Below are positions 13,455 through 26,520 of a stretch of 64,000 nucleotides of DNA, piece by piece. Made by a program: the position numbers and the translations under genes. Numbering within the stretch: position 1 is the first letter of the stretch; the number at the start of each line of letters is the position of its first letter. The notes beneath the pieces were generated by a model that saw only the letters and a program-made list of their open reading frames with translations, did no database searches and was not told the DNA's origin. Source of the stretch: Sisyra terminalis (lineage: Eukaryota > Arthropoda > Insecta > Neuroptera > Sisyridae); contig OY292275.1 in assembly GCA_958496175.1 (NCBI GenBank), positions 10,664,001-10,728,000 of the forward strand, in the 5' to 3' direction.

Positions 13455-13560
13455 TAGTCTACATTCTATATAGCATATAATATAGTATTAATAGAATATA
13501 TAGCATATAGCCTATATAGCATATAAAATAGTATTAATAGAATATAATATAAATAAATTA
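13455..13560. repeat. Short direct repeat, two copies of about 50 bp
   Basis: An AT-only motif containing TATATAGCATATAA followed by TAGTATTAATAGAATATA occurs twice in tandem. It looks like a local duplication with no coding content. Confidence 0.6.
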
Positions 13561-13974
13561 TATAACACAATCCAGGTTTATATATGGTTCTAAATGTCTT
13601 TATATTTTTGTTTAACATTTAGTCAACAATTATCTACAATCTACATGAACTTCTTCATGTAGGAAATCTATAACGTTTAAAGGTTTAAACTATACAAGAT
13701 AACAATTATCTTCTGAAACATTCTCTATAGATATAGCTACATATATTATTTAATTAATTTTTATATAATGTTTCATGTTTTTGATGTCTTCAAGAAATTG
13801 GAAAATTATCAATCAAAATATTTGTTTTTTCAATAAAGCCCGAAAAACCAAATATTTTATTGAACATTTAAGTTTTTTTGAGTCCATAAACAACTAATCG
13901 TATTCATGTTAAAATGGTTGAAAAAAACTACCCTTAATGAAGTTTATTTGTAACTGAAATTCGTTGAATAAGAT

Positions 13975-14815
13975 CAAAACTTCAATCGTATGTTACATCG
14001 TTAAATAATGGATGATTTTCGAACCAAAGACAGTTTCGGTCTCGTAATATAATATCAAACTATAATAAAACAATCTTCTTCGAAACAAAAAAAATTTTCG
14101 TCAAAAAAAACCGTGGGTTATCCATCGTTGATTTTTCACGAAAATCGTTAAACTTCAAAAAAAAAATTTCGATGCCAATAGATAATAAACGTCCATCTGT
14201 ACATGCTGTGCAAAATTTTCCGAAAACAAAGGCCATTTAAGGGACGAAATCGACCATCAAAGTTTCAGAAAAAATCATCAATCCATCAAAAGTTCAATCG
14301 CATGTAACATCGTTATATAAGGGAAGATTTTCGAACCAAAGACAGTTTCGTATTCGTAACAATGTATCAAACGATAATATAACAATCTACTTCGCATTCG
14401 AATCAAAAAAAAAAAAAAAAATTGATAAAAAAAACCGTGGGTTCATCGTTAATTGTTCACGAAAATCGTCAAATTTCAAAAAAAAATTTTACGATGGCAA
14501 TCGATAATATACGTCTATCCGTAAATGCTGTGGAAATTTTTCCGAAAACAAAGCCCGTTTAAGGGACAAAATTGACCATTAAAGTGCCAAAAGAAATCAT
14601 CAAAACAATTCGTAACAATTTATTAAACGATAATATAACAATCTACTTCGAATTCGAAACAAAAAAAAAATCGTCAAAAAAAACCGTAAACGAAGATAGT
14701 CAAATTTCAAAATGGTTTAAAGTATGAAATCGATCATCAAAGTGGCAGAAGAAACCATCAAACATCTAAACCTCAATCGAATGTCGTATCGTTAAATACA
14801 GGATGATGTTTGAAA
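13975..14815 (+). repeat. Tandem repeat of about 311 bp, roughly 2.7 units
   Basis: The block beginning TTCAATCGTATGTTACATCG near 13981 recurs, diverged, near 14292 and again near 14771. Internal landmarks repeat in the same order: GAACCAAAGACAGTTTCG, AAAAAAACCGTGGGTT, and a block ending TTTAAGGGAC followed by a GACCATCAAAG-like string. The third unit, from about 14600, has lost its start and middle. It looks like a small satellite array next to the gene at 15 kb. Confidence 0.75.
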
Positions 14816-15032
14816 ATTTAAAAAATAATAATAGCGACCCTTAAATTTGGTGATTTCTGGTCGAATTCGGTGAACGATAGATTTAACTTTTCAAAACCTT
14901 AATTTTTTAATCAAAAACTTTTGGTAGGTACTGTTTTTCTAAGGAAATAAAGGAGAAGATTTAGGAATTAATAATAGTTTTTGAATGACGTAAATGCTTA
15001 GATATTAATTGGTTTTTAAAATTTTCTTGCAG

Positions 15033-15214
15033 ATACTATCGAACCCCCGATTTTTCCAAATATTAGTTTACCATTTGAGCATCAGCATCACCACCATCAT
15101 CATCATCATCTGCCTCCTCCACCTCCAGCCACCCGAGACTGGATTCAAGAGGAGTACGGAGACCACATTATGCTACCAAATCGTGACTGTTTCCTGACTT
15201 GGTGACGCCACGGA
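15033..15214 (+). other. 5' exon upstream of the small membrane-protein gene
   Basis: An acceptor (TTTTCTTGCAG, ending 15032) opens a GC-richer exon. One frame is open from 15035 for 56 codons, rich in His (from CATCAC repeats) and Pro, and ends at TGA 15203-15205. That TGA is in frame with the ATG at 15215. I favour a 5' UTR exon with an in-frame upstream stop. The other reading is a coding exon joined to the gene through a leaky TGA-C. The upstream partner exon was not located. Confidence 0.5.
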
Positions 15215-16019
15215 ATGGGCTGGCTAGTGTCAGCCACAATCATCCTCACAATCATTGTTCTTATGGGTAAAAATATCAAACGTTTTCATCCGAAAAAAAG
15301 AGTAATTTCAACTCATTTTCCAGTGACTGGTATTCCATCACCACAAGGAGCTATGCACGGACAACCACAAGCTGGATCCCCTAGCACCCCCGGCCCAGCT
15401 GGAGCCGGCCAGATAATACCTGGTGCCGGAGCCCACAAGGGTCCTGGCGGAGGTGTGGGAGGTGTGCGGCGCACTCGTGCTGGATACCATGAATGGAAAC
15501 GTGGAGATCCTACACTGTTCAATGCATTGTGGAAAAGCAAAACTCCTCTAGGTATTAGAAAGCAATTGGGTAAGAGTAGGCACAGGCAAAATAAAACCCT
15601 TCCATTTAAGTAAGTCACCCTTCTAATATTTGTACCAATTTCAAGGGAACGCTGAAGTTTATATAATGCTGGCACTGGCAATTGGTTTTGTCACTGTCGT
15701 TATTGGCTGCTGGCTTTCCGACAATTGTTGGTCTCCTGAACCGGAACATGTAGTGACGGTGGCCTGACCTCCGCGGAGCCCTAGTCCCCCGCCACCTGTC
15801 GTACCAGAGATTTTGCGGGGCCCGCCGATTGATATGTCGCCGTCACCAACACCGCCAATACCATCACTAATACCAAATTTATTAGGGGGACAACAGCACC
15901 AGCTTCTAACATCGACAACGATTATGAGTGGATCCGCATCACCTACAGTTTCTGTTTCGTCCAAAGATTCTTCCTCATGGCCCGTTGATATGTCAGATGT
16001 CGATTCCATGAATTTGTGA
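15215..16019 (+). CDS. Small signal-peptide and transmembrane protein with possible TGA readthrough; family not recognised
   Basis: I do not recognise the family. Exons are 15215-15266, 15324-15569 and 15646 onward; both introns are GT-AG and phase 1 (57 and 76 bp). The ATG has a good context (GGAATGG), and its first 17 residues (GWLVSATIILTIIVLM after Met) read as a signal peptide. Next come a Gly/Pro-rich stretch, a furin-like RRTR, a linker with FNALWKSK, and a transmembrane helix (MLALAIGFVTVVIGCWL). The short tail ends at TGA 15765-15767, giving 139 residues. This TGA is followed by C, and the frame stays open for 83 more codons (Pro/Ser-rich, ending SWPVDMSDVDSMNL) to TGA 16017-16019. 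A weaker alternative donor at 15552, also phase 1, would drop six residues. Intron 1 is a multiple of 3 with no stop, so its retention would keep the frame. The protein probably sits at the cell surface or in a secretory membrane; its function is unknown. A decaying gene with a CGA-to-TGA change is the alternative. Confidence 0.65.
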
Positions 16020-16071
16020 CCTTTGGATAATACCTAGATCTATTAATTTTATCATGGATCCATTTTGGAAC

Positions 16072-16077
16072 AATAAA
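16072..16077 (+). terminator. Candidate polyadenylation signal AATAAA
   Basis: AATAAA lies about 55 bp past the distal TGA of the membrane-protein gene. It suits a transcript that includes the extension. Others occur further downstream. Confidence 0.45.
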
Positions 16078-16079
16078 AG

Positions 16080-17913
16080 TAAGACAACGCTTATACTAGG
16101 ATGTTTAACTCTCTAAGGGTACATTGGTATCTGAAAATTTGCAGAATGGTACTCTATTCTAATGTCCTATCCTCACCACAAGAGTTGAACTTCGTAGTTT
16201 TCATGGCTCAAAACAAATCTTATTAATTTTTTTTTGTTCTAGTGCCTGCGTGGACTTCTTCAATATGAAATGAATTTAAAATCAATTATTTTAAATCGAT
16301 TTTAGTGGCTTAAGAATGCGGCCCACTTCAACCAACATTCGAACCTTTATTCAAGCGATGCTTGAATCCAAATGCTCAACAATAAAAGTATAGCGAAATT
16401 ATTGAAAATAGAAAATTACGTGCATTAAAGTTGATGCATTCGATGCCTTTAATTGGAAAAAAAAACATACTTTTTGATCAAAATATTGAAAATATTGCTC
16501 GTATTGTAATTCTATATACATATAATATTGGTATATACTTATTCAAAAATATTTGGTAACATATTTAATGAATGTCAATTATCATTAACATATAAATATT
16601 AACTTAAATGGAAAATTTTGCACAAAATTTTCAACACGTAAAAGCACAGAAATATAGGTTTAACGATTTTAACTATCATTGACATTATGGCTTCGTTCTT
16701 ATAGCAAGAGATCCATTAACGGTATAAGGGATGAATTAATTTGGTAAATTTGAGTAATCATTCTTTAAAACAATGTTAAAGAGAGGTGCTTCTGATAATT
16801 TTAGAAGGGAATCTTATTGTTTTCAACTTTGTGATAAAATTTGCCCAAGTTTTGTATAACATATTTTATAAATTTTAAGTGATTAGGAGGTTTGATGAAT
16901 TTCAAAAAATTGCACAAATGGGAAAAATTCAATAGAAATGATTTTAGAAAAAAAAATCAACTCGATATTTTGGTCGATTATAAATAAATTTTTCGATTAT
17001 ATTTGTACTAGTTACTCCAATACTGCAATCGAAAAATTTGTGGACAAACCGGACCAAATAAAATTATTATTTAAGAACGTAATCACTTAATATAAAATAA
17101 AAAGAATAATAATCATAACTTGAGCAAATTTTGCCTTAGTGAACATTAAAAACATTTTCTTCTTTGAAGTATCTCTTGATGCATTTTTTTAATGATAAAT
17201 AATCGAAGAAAAAGAAGTTCACCCTTTTGATTCACCCCCTGTGGCACTTATTGGTGCACCCTTTGTTCATAAATTAAAACCGAAGCGATAATACATTGTA
17301 CAATTATCATTTTTGGCTTTGCGAGATTTAAAAATAAAATATCTGTGTATATTTAGAGACATATTAAGGATAATATTATCTATTAACATAAAATGATTGT
17401 CGCTGAGATAATTTAGACTGGTTAGATCAATTTTATAACGTTTTTTGCATTAAATATAGATTCTCTTAAAGTAATTATTGAAATTTATAAAACATTTTTG
17501 TAAACTTTTTGATAAAAATACGAAGAAAACGCGGCGCTAATAGAAAAGTAATTGAGAAAATCGAACAAAGTTTTATTTATTTCCATGAAATTCATAAAGC
17601 TTTAGGATCATTTAATTTGTCTTTGATTTTTGTATTGAAAATATAAAAACGAAAATTCGATTTAAATAAGTGTAATAATCTATTATATATAGGTTTAACT
17701 CAAACGATTACTTATGGAAATTTCATTTGATAAAGATACACATTGAAAGAATATATATAAGAATATCTATAACTTTGTTTAATATTTATTAATTGATAAT
17801 AAAATCTAAGCAGAAGTATTAAATCAGGCAAATTATATTACTTTAGATTTGCCAAAGAAATCATTGTAGCTATATTAATTTTTATGAAGATATATGACCC
17901 ATTGGTGAAATAC
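16080..17913. other. AT-rich intergenic DNA
   Basis: No gene or clear repeat seen. The first part may be a long 3' UTR of the upstream gene. Confidence 0.5.
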
Positions 17914-17921
17914 ATGGGAAA

Positions 17922-18883
17922 TAGGGTGTCCGTTATTTCCCAAATTGAATTTTTTACAGCGATCGCCCCCTAAATTTTTAGCTTAAGATACAAAAAAAAT
18001 TATCCAAAACAATTAAGCTCTTAATTTCTTGATTAAACCGTGCCGGAATCATGTTACTTTTACCATTTAAATAACATAAGATTATTTGACTTTTTACTTC
18101 TAATTTTTTTTCTTAGAAACAAATGGATCAAAAGATTTAAGATCAAATTGTTCTGACGTAAAATTTAACGCCCCACAAAAATAGTCTCTAATGAATTTTC
18201 GGTTAAATCACTCCACTAAAAGTTATTCAACATTTAACTTGAGTTTTAACTTGAATTTTTGTCGATATTCTCAATAATTAGTATGAAATCCACTTCGTAC
18301 GTACAAAATATTGATTCAAGTTCGAAAATTTATCCTGAATAAATTAAATTTCACGACTATAGCGAATTCGAATCTTATGTCACCTGTTTTAATTGCCAAA
18401 AAATGATTTTTTTGTTTAATTTTCAATTCAAGCCTTAAAATTAACACAAATACTCACTGGCGCTCTAATGATAATAATTTGTATCTTCTCTTCCAATAAT
18501 TTTATAGTTAAAAAAGTAAAAATGAGCAAAAAGTTGAAAATATTGCAAGATTTATATTAGGCACAAGTTAAATGTTGAATAACTTTTAATGGAGTGATTT
18601 AACCAAAAATTCATAAGAGACCTTTTTTGTAGAGCGTTAAATTTTACGCCAGAATAATTTAATGTTAAATCTTTTTATTCATTTGTTTCTGAGAAAAAAA
18701 ATTAAAAGTAAAAAGTCAAATAATCCCATGTTACTTAAATGGTAAAAGTAACATGATTCCGGCACGGTTTAATCAAGAAATTAAGAGCTTAATTGTATTG
18801 GATAATTTTTTTTATATCTTAAACTAAAAATTTAGGGGGCAATCGCTGTAAAAAAATCAATTTGGGAAATAACGGACACCCTA
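17922..18883. mobile_element. hAT-like foldback MITE, 962 bp, element 1
   Basis: Ends TAGGGTGTCC and GGACACCCTA are exact inverted repeats, and the homology runs about 330 bp inward on each side. The element is flanked by the 8-bp direct repeat ATGGGAAA (17914-17921 and 18884-18891). An 8-bp target duplication is typical of hAT transposons. There is no transposase, so the copy is non-autonomous. Confidence 0.85.
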
Positions 18884-19879
18884 ATGGGAAATACGAAGGA
18901 CAAAACTTTTCTACATTTCGTACGTCTGTTCTTTTCCGAAGTTTAATTTTAGTATGGAATATTTTTCTTTTTATAATTCTTTCCATGTGTACTTTATCTT
19001 ATGTAATTATATCTTCTGGATTTATATCCGGAAACCATCTAAAAATAGATAAGAACATTAAATGTAATTCGAAATCATTATTATATTAACCCCTAGTACC
19101 TATAGATATAACGGCTACGTATATTTAGTGTGAATTTTAGGGAATTTCCCACGTCTGTATTTTTTTTCAAACTTTATGTCAAATCGAAAAAAGACAGACC
19201 AAAATTTTTTTTCCTTACTTTGTAAAAAGCCTGCTTTCTAGAGCCTTCTGTATTGTGCCTAATACAACTTATAACTGTCGTCTAAAAATTATTTCGAAAA
19301 TAATAAAGCCATGCAACCCCCTGCTATTGCAGTCGTATTCAAACCTTCTAGAGGCGCAGGGGATCATGTGCGATTATTGACTAGACCTGTAAACCCTTTA
19401 ACATCACCTGTACCTTAAAAACCTTAATATTCTAGTGACTGATTTTACTTTATAGAAAAGTACTATATGGTAAATTGTCTAATACATTTTCATATTTAAC
19501 ATTTTAAGAGTAATAATCATCAAGGTAAATTTTAAATTTTAGGGGAAATTTAGTGTTTGGAAATGTAATTTGGAAGGTGAAAAACTTTCTTGTACGTATA
19601 TTTTTTTGTGAAACCATTTGTGGGAGCAACCTTAGTAAAATATAAATCACTCTAATACATTTTAATGAAAACCCCAAGAAATACAATTGAAGAAAAATCG
19701 TTTCATGTTTGATTATAAAAGTGATTATAGTAAATATATTATTGCAAACGTGCGAATATTAACTCTTAATTACTATAATTTTTACTAATGAGTTTCTTTT
19801 TAAAACTTTTAAATTTGTTTACAATAAATTATAATTTTTTTGGAAAGAACAAATGGTGATTAGACACTTGCCAACTAAG

Positions 19880-20352
19880 AAAATATTCATACGAAAGTTG
19901 CCCGAATAGAAATTAACCCACATTGAAATTAACGCAAAATGATTTATCCATACATGGAAATTAGCCCAAAGAAAGTAAAATATTTAAGTTATTATTATTT
20001 TATTATTATTATATATTTGCAATTGTATTGTTAGTATAACGAAATTTTACGAAATTAAAATTGAATTAATAAAAAAATCGTGTATTAAATTAAGGCCAAA
20101 GTTGAAACTAAAACGTTATCAGATATTGACGTCACTAAAAAGGAGTGAGGCATTTTTTTAAATTTATAACCTTTTCAATAACAATTTTTTTTTCTTAATA
20201 AGTGTATTATAATGCTAATAAAATAATAATATTTAATTAAATAATTAATAAAATAAATCTTTTTTCCTATTGGTTAATTTCCAAATGAGGATATATCATT
20301 GTGCGATAATTTCAATGTGAGGAATTTTTAAGTGGACAACTATCATAGAACC
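19880..20352. repeat. Dispersed repeat with inverted ends, copy 1
   Basis: Both ends carry motifs such as GGTTAATTTCC, ATGTGAGGA and CAACTATCATAGA, in inverted orientation. The interior at 20031-20143 and the left end match, reversed, the copy at 39150-39465. Element class unknown; no coding sequence. Confidence 0.65.
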
Positions 20353-20359
20353 CATGAAA

Positions 20360-22680
20360 ATGCATCATTTATTGACATTTTCTAACAAAAATTGTTAAGT
20401 TCTTATCTAATTTCAATTTTAAATTTTTTAAAATAAAATATTTTTGTACAACTATCGAATTTTATAACGAAATATCATTTGGAAATGATTTTTCTTCAAT
20501 TGAAATACCTAAAACTTAGAATAATTATAAACATATTGGTAGTTTTAAACAAGTAATTACTACCTTCTTTACTATCGTATTTAATGGGAAGCTCAATATT
20601 AAACGACATATTTATAATTAAATATTATATTAATGTTTTTAAATAATATAATAATCGAATATAAACCAGTAGTAGTTTTCAAACTTTTTTCAAGACAACC
20701 ATTTTTAACGCAATACTTTCTTGTAATTCCCCTCAGAATGCAGGGAAGTAATCATTATTTTATAAATGCATTAGATGCATCTCTAATATTTTTGTAATTC
20801 AAATCAAAGTTTGATAAAAATTCAATTGTACATGAGGAAAATGTGCGTTTTCGTAATCAATTGGTTGAATCATTCGATATCGTCAAATAAATTTTTTCAT
20901 CAATCTTGATTATCTATTAATAGTTGTCGATTTTGTCTTTCGAAAGAAATTTTCTTGAGATGAAATTTTTTTTGAAGGATTTTTTACATTATATTATATT
21001 TTTTAAACGCTTAACGCATTATTCCTTTACGTATATCAGAAAAGCATGTAATACTGTAGTTGCCTGTAATAATATCGTTCTGGTTTTTGGCCTATCGGCA
21101 GGTAAATTCTTCCTTTCAGTAATTGGTAACCTTTGGTGAAGTTCTTTCGATTCAAATAGTCCATTCCTCTTTGAAATATACTTATACTTTCACTTTTCTT
21201 TCCTTTTTTCTTGAGTCTTACCAATATTCCAGCGATAATATCCAATTTTCAAAATGTGATCCATTCTGTTTTTTTCTTGCTACCACATCAAAAATTGTTA
21301 TTTCTTCGTTGATTCTTCTAAATACCTTTACAGGTAAAACTCAATTGGTGCATATACTTATCCCAATTTTCTTTAGTAACACTTTTGAAAATTTCCTTGA
21401 TACTTTTCCATTTGGACTCTTTAAAATGCAAGTTTCTGATATTCGCAGTACCTATGCGACCGTTTCCGGAATATCCAATTTACCAATCAAGAATTCTCGT
21501 AATTAAACTTTTTTTCCCACCAAATTGTCCATTTTCTCCTTCTATCTCCTATTTCTTCTTTTACCATTTACTCGTACTTCTTCTCTCTTTCTTCGAGATA
21601 AAGAAACTCTTTTCTAATGATTAAATTTAAATAAAGAATTAGCTTATCGTAAGTTTAATATTTTTAAGTTCGTACCCTTAAAAAATAAATGTAAATGGGA
21701 AAAATTAAAAAAGAAATATAAGTAAATAAAAACCTACAGATATAGAAAATATAAAAGCGAAAAAAAATTCTTAATAATGCTTCAATTAAATTATTAATTT
21801 TTCACTGGATTTCACAGAAAAAAAATGTAAAGTTTTATTAATTTAGTCCTTTATTGAATCGCAGTGATTTTTGATTGTCGCATTTTTTGGGAACTCTTTA
21901 TTTACAATAAGACTTAATTTAAAATAATATAAATACTCACTAAATACAAATATATACACAGAAAGAAAATTTGTCATATTTAATCTACATAACATATTTA
22001 TATTCATCTAATTAAATTATAAATAAATTAATTTATGGCTTATGTCAGAAACAGTTTGGAACTAAGCGGGTTCTTGGTTAGTTATAGTAAAAACCAGAAA
22101 TATATGAGCGAGCACTTTTATTAATATTGAATCGCTTTAATATTATAATTACTATATTATATATATTTAACAATTATGTTTTCTTAAATCGGATCAAGTT
22201 AATAATAATTTTTGTAATTGGTGCTAAATATGAGTGTTTGATATATTTAATATTTCAAATATAAGAGAATATAATTGTTTTTTCAATATATTTGAAAAAT
22301 TATATTCCGATGATGTGTTTATTTTTTATGTTTAACATATAATGTTATCATTTCATAATATATAAATATAATTGTACTTGAAAGTAAAGAATTATTGTGA
22401 AAAATATATATGTATATGAAGAAAATATACTCGAAATAAATATGTACGAAAAAATCAATTGTTGCTACTTTAATAAATTATCTTGATCTTTCCGGTTTAT
22501 GTTGATATTGTTGAGATAATTTAGATTTGGAGAAGAATAATATTGAGGATATAAGATAAAAGAGGATAAGGCCTTAAAAACATATCTACTAATTGCATAT
22601 TTTCATATTTTTTTTAAATTTTTCAAGATTAATTTATTTTCTTTAACCTTCTAATTTTGTGATTTAAGTATCGATCGAAC
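20360..22680. other. AT-rich intergenic DNA
   Basis: Only short unremarkable open frames. No gene, RNA or clear repeat recognised. Confidence 0.5.
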
Positions 22681-23391
22681 GATATCAACAATAGTCACAT
22701 TCGAAAGGGCTTAAATTACTCTATCGGTTGGTGCCAATGAGGTCCCGGAAAAGCTAAAGGGGAACAATTATAACTTTCATTTTTTTAGAAAATTAAATTC
22801 TACTACAATTTAAAAAATAAATTGTCGAAAATTTTTTTTCGAATTTTTCGATGAAATTTACACCATAGCTGCATAGTGTTACGATCGATGCTATTATATG
22901 AAAACATTTGAACTTTTCGATAGCCTTCATCGAAATTTTCGATATTACAAATTTACATATTATGCGTCATCATGCAATGCAAATGTAAATAGTTTTCTTG
23001 CCAAAAAGGATGAAGGACCTAACAATTTTGCATTGCAGTTCGACAACTTTTCCGACCGTAACATCAAGAAGCGATGGTTCAAATTTTTCCGGAAAATTCC
23101 ACGGACATCGTTCGACTGTAAAAAACTAAAACTAATAATACGACATTAAAGAATTATATACTAAGCAAGATTATGCTATTCCGTTACAAAGTTGTTTTAT
23201 CGAAAAAAAGGATTAAGGACCTTAAATTGTTACAATGTCGATCGACAAATTTTCCAACTTTAACATGGAGCAGCTATGGTTAAGATATTTTTGGAAAATT
23301 CAAACTCCTTCGATCGAAAAAATTTTTCAAGTCTCAATTGAATAAGAAATCTTTATATATTAGTTTAAACGATCAATACATATATCTTCCA

Positions 23392-23460
23392 ATGGCCGAA
23401 TCGATAAGCGCACGGAATATGTTACAAACGGAAAGACGAAGGATCGAACCCCCAACAAGG
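23392..23460 (+). other. tRNA-like segment T1 (A box and B box)
   Basis: TGGCCGAATCGATAAGCGC resembles a Leu/Ser-type A box, and GGATCGAACCC a B box at normal tRNA spacing. The arms do not fold well, so it is tRNA-derived rather than a working tRNA. Mirror copy at 27795-27862. Confidence 0.5.
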
Positions 23461-24649
23461 TAAAAGATTTTTATATTTCTACTAACCAATTTCTAATTAA
23501 TATCTATTCGTTACAGCTTAAATTATCACTTTAGATCGTTAATAATATTCTCACTTAAGTTACAGCCGAATTATTCGATCATCACTTCCAACCTTTCGGG
23601 GTTGAGAAGTGATCGATCGATCGATTATGTAGATTTTTTTTTTCTTTTGATTCATACATATGGCGTCATACATGTGACGTCATATATACGTCGACATCCA
23701 ATGACGTCATTCCCGAAAAAAATCGAAAAACGATCGAATTTTTGATTTTCGCGAAATAGGACTTAAGGAATGGCTTAGTTACGTCACAGGAGGCCTAAAA
23801 AACATATCCTAAAGTCAATTTTTCTCGTTTTTTTTTCGAAAATTTTTCGGCCAAAATTCTGAAGAATCCCAAAAATAGGCTAATTTTGGTGGTTTTTTCC
23901 ACTTTTTCCAACTTTAAAGCCATTTGTAGCGATAACTATCAATCGTAGGTTAACGATAGTAGGCTCATTCGATAGCGCTTAAATTACTCTATCGATGGTG
24001 TAAATTTGGTCACGGAAAAGCTTAAGGGGAAAAACTTTTTTTTTCAACTCTCAGAAATTTCATTTCGTCGACTAAATGTACGTCGATTTTTTTCGCCAAA
24101 TTTTTTGTTTAAATTTTCAAATGAAATTCGCACCACAGCAGCATTACGTCACCATCGAAACATAAATCTAAAAAAACCTAAGTTTTTCGATGTCGTTAAT
24201 GGTTTGCACCTATTGTGCTAGCTAAACCTATTTAAATACAAATTTGTTTTATTTCAAAAAGTTTTAAGGACCTAAAAATTTTCCAATGTGGTTCTAAATC
24301 TTTTCCGATCGTAACATGTAAAACCTTTGGTTAAAATTTTTACGGAAAATTCCAAGGAACTTGTTCTATTGTAAAAAATTAAAGTTAATTAATTCGATAT
24401 TAAAGTATTATATATTATGCAAGATAATGCTACTCAAATACAAATTTGTTTTTTTCGAAAAAAAGGATCAAGGACTTAAAATGTTGCAATATCTTTATTC
24501 AAATTTTCCAACTTAAACATGAAGCAGCTATGGTTAAAATATTTTTGGAAAATTCCAATTCCTTCGATCGAAAAACATTTTCAATTTTCTTTAAATCTCA
24601 TAAGAATTGTTTATATATGAGTTTTAACGTCATTTACATATATCATTCG

Positions 24650-24724
24650 ATAGCCGTATCGTCATGGTCGCCGTTGCTGTTGTCGGAATTGAGGTCCCTG
24701 GTTCGCATCCCGATTGGTCCCGGA
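24650..24724 (+). other. tRNA-like segment T2 (A box and B box)
   Basis: TAGCCGTATCGTCATGG stands for the A box and GGTTCGCATCC is a good B box. The body is G/C-rich against an AT-rich surround. Mirror copy at 26521-26595 keeps a better A box. Confidence 0.5.
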
Positions 24725-26520
24725 TTTTTATAATTTCTAATAATTGATTTCTGATCCTTACAGCATATCATATCACTAATTAACATTAATTCTTAATTCC
24801 AGACATTGTATCATCGAAATATTCGATCGAACAGTTCCAAGCTTTCGGGGTTGGAAATGATCGATCGATCTATCGATGATGCAATATATTTTTCATTTTA
24901 TTTTTGCTCAATGGTTTTGTGACGTCACTCAATTTCATTATATGACGTCACACAACGTCGCCATCCAATGACATCACTCAATGACGTCATTCCCGAAAAA
25001 AATCGAAAAATGATCGAATTTTAGATTTTCGGGAAACAGGATTCTGGGAATGGCTTCGTTACGTCACGGGAGACCTAAAAAACATATCCTAAAGTCAATT
25101 TTCCTCGTTTTTTTTTCGAAAATTTTTCGGCCAAAATTCTGAAGAATCCCAAAAATAGGCTAATTTTGGTGGTTTATTCCACTTTTTTCAACTTTAAAGC
25201 CATTTGTAGCGATAACTATCAATCGTAGGTTAACGATAGTAGGGTCATTCGATAGCGCTTGAATTACTCTATCGATGGTGTTAAATTGGTCCCGGAAAAC
25301 CTTAAGGAAAAAAATTTTTTTTTTCAACTTTTCTGAAATTTAAAATCATCGATGAAATAGTCGACGATTTTATAAAATTATTGCCAATTTTTTTTGACGT
25401 ATTTCTCAATGAAATACACATTATAGGTGCTCAACGTTACGATTGAAGCGAATAAGGAAAAAAATATTTCTTTTCGATACCCTTGTTCAAATTTTTCAAT
25501 GACGAATTATTTTCTTAATGCTTTGGTTAATATTTTATCGGAAAATTCCATGAATATCGTTCTGGGGTAGGAGTTTGATCGAAAAATTTCCTTGGAATTT
25601 TCCGGAAAAATTTTAACTAAAGGTGCTCCATGATACGATCGGAATAGATGAGGACCCACATTGGAAAATCTTTAGGTCCTTAATCCTTTTTTCAACAAAA
25701 CATATTTGTATTTAAATAGCATTAGCTAGAACAATAGGTAATTTTAAAAATTAAAAAAACCATTAACGACATCGAAAAAATTAGGTTTATTTGGATTTAT
25801 GTTTCGATCGTAATGTAATGCAGCTATGGTGTGAATTTCATCGGAAAATTCGACAAATAATTTTGCGAAAAAAATCGACGTACATTTAGTCGACGAAATG
25901 AAATTTCAGAAAAGTTGAAAAAAAAAGTTTTTTTCCTTAAGGTTTTCCGGGACCAATTTAACACCATCGATAGAGTAATTCAAGCGCTATCGAATGACCC
26001 TACTATCGTTTACCTACGATTGATAGTTATCGCTACAAATGGCTTTAAAGTTGGAAAAAGTGGAAAAAACCACCAAAATTAGCCTATTTTTGAGATTCTT
26101 CAGAATTTTGGCCGAAAAATTTTCGAAAAAAAAACGAGAAAAATTAACTTTAGGATATGTTTTTTAGGTCTCCCGTGACGTAACTAAGCCATTCCCAGAA
26201 TCCTGTTTCCCGAAAATCTAAAATTCGATCATTTTTCGATTTTTTTCGGGAATGACGTCATTGAGTGATGTCATTGGATGGCGACGTTGTGTGACGTCAT
26301 ATAATGAAATTGAGTGACGTCACAAAACCATTGAGCAAAAATAAAATAAAAAATATATTGCATCATCGATCGATCGATGGATCATTTCCAACCCCGAAAG
26401 GTTGGACCTGTTCGATCGAATATTTCGATGATACAATGTCCGGAATTAAGAATTAATGTTAATTAGTGATATTATATGCTGTAAGGAATAGAAATCAATT
26501 ATTAGAAATTATAAAAATCC

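Noticed and set aside
15085..15115. His-rich CATCAC repeat as a metal-binding domain
   Set aside because: It is a simple repeat in an exon most likely upstream of the start codon.
15203..15767. The two in-frame TGA codons as selenocysteine
   Set aside because: I see no Cys/Sec-type motif around them and no selenocysteine insertion structure in the 3' region. Leaky TGA-C, or an upstream stop plus a normal stop, is simpler.
15313..16009. Long minus-strand open frames opposite the small membrane-protein gene
   Set aside because: They are the reverse of GC-rich, Pro/Gly-rich plus-strand exons, and the plus strand has matching splice sites and a signal peptide.
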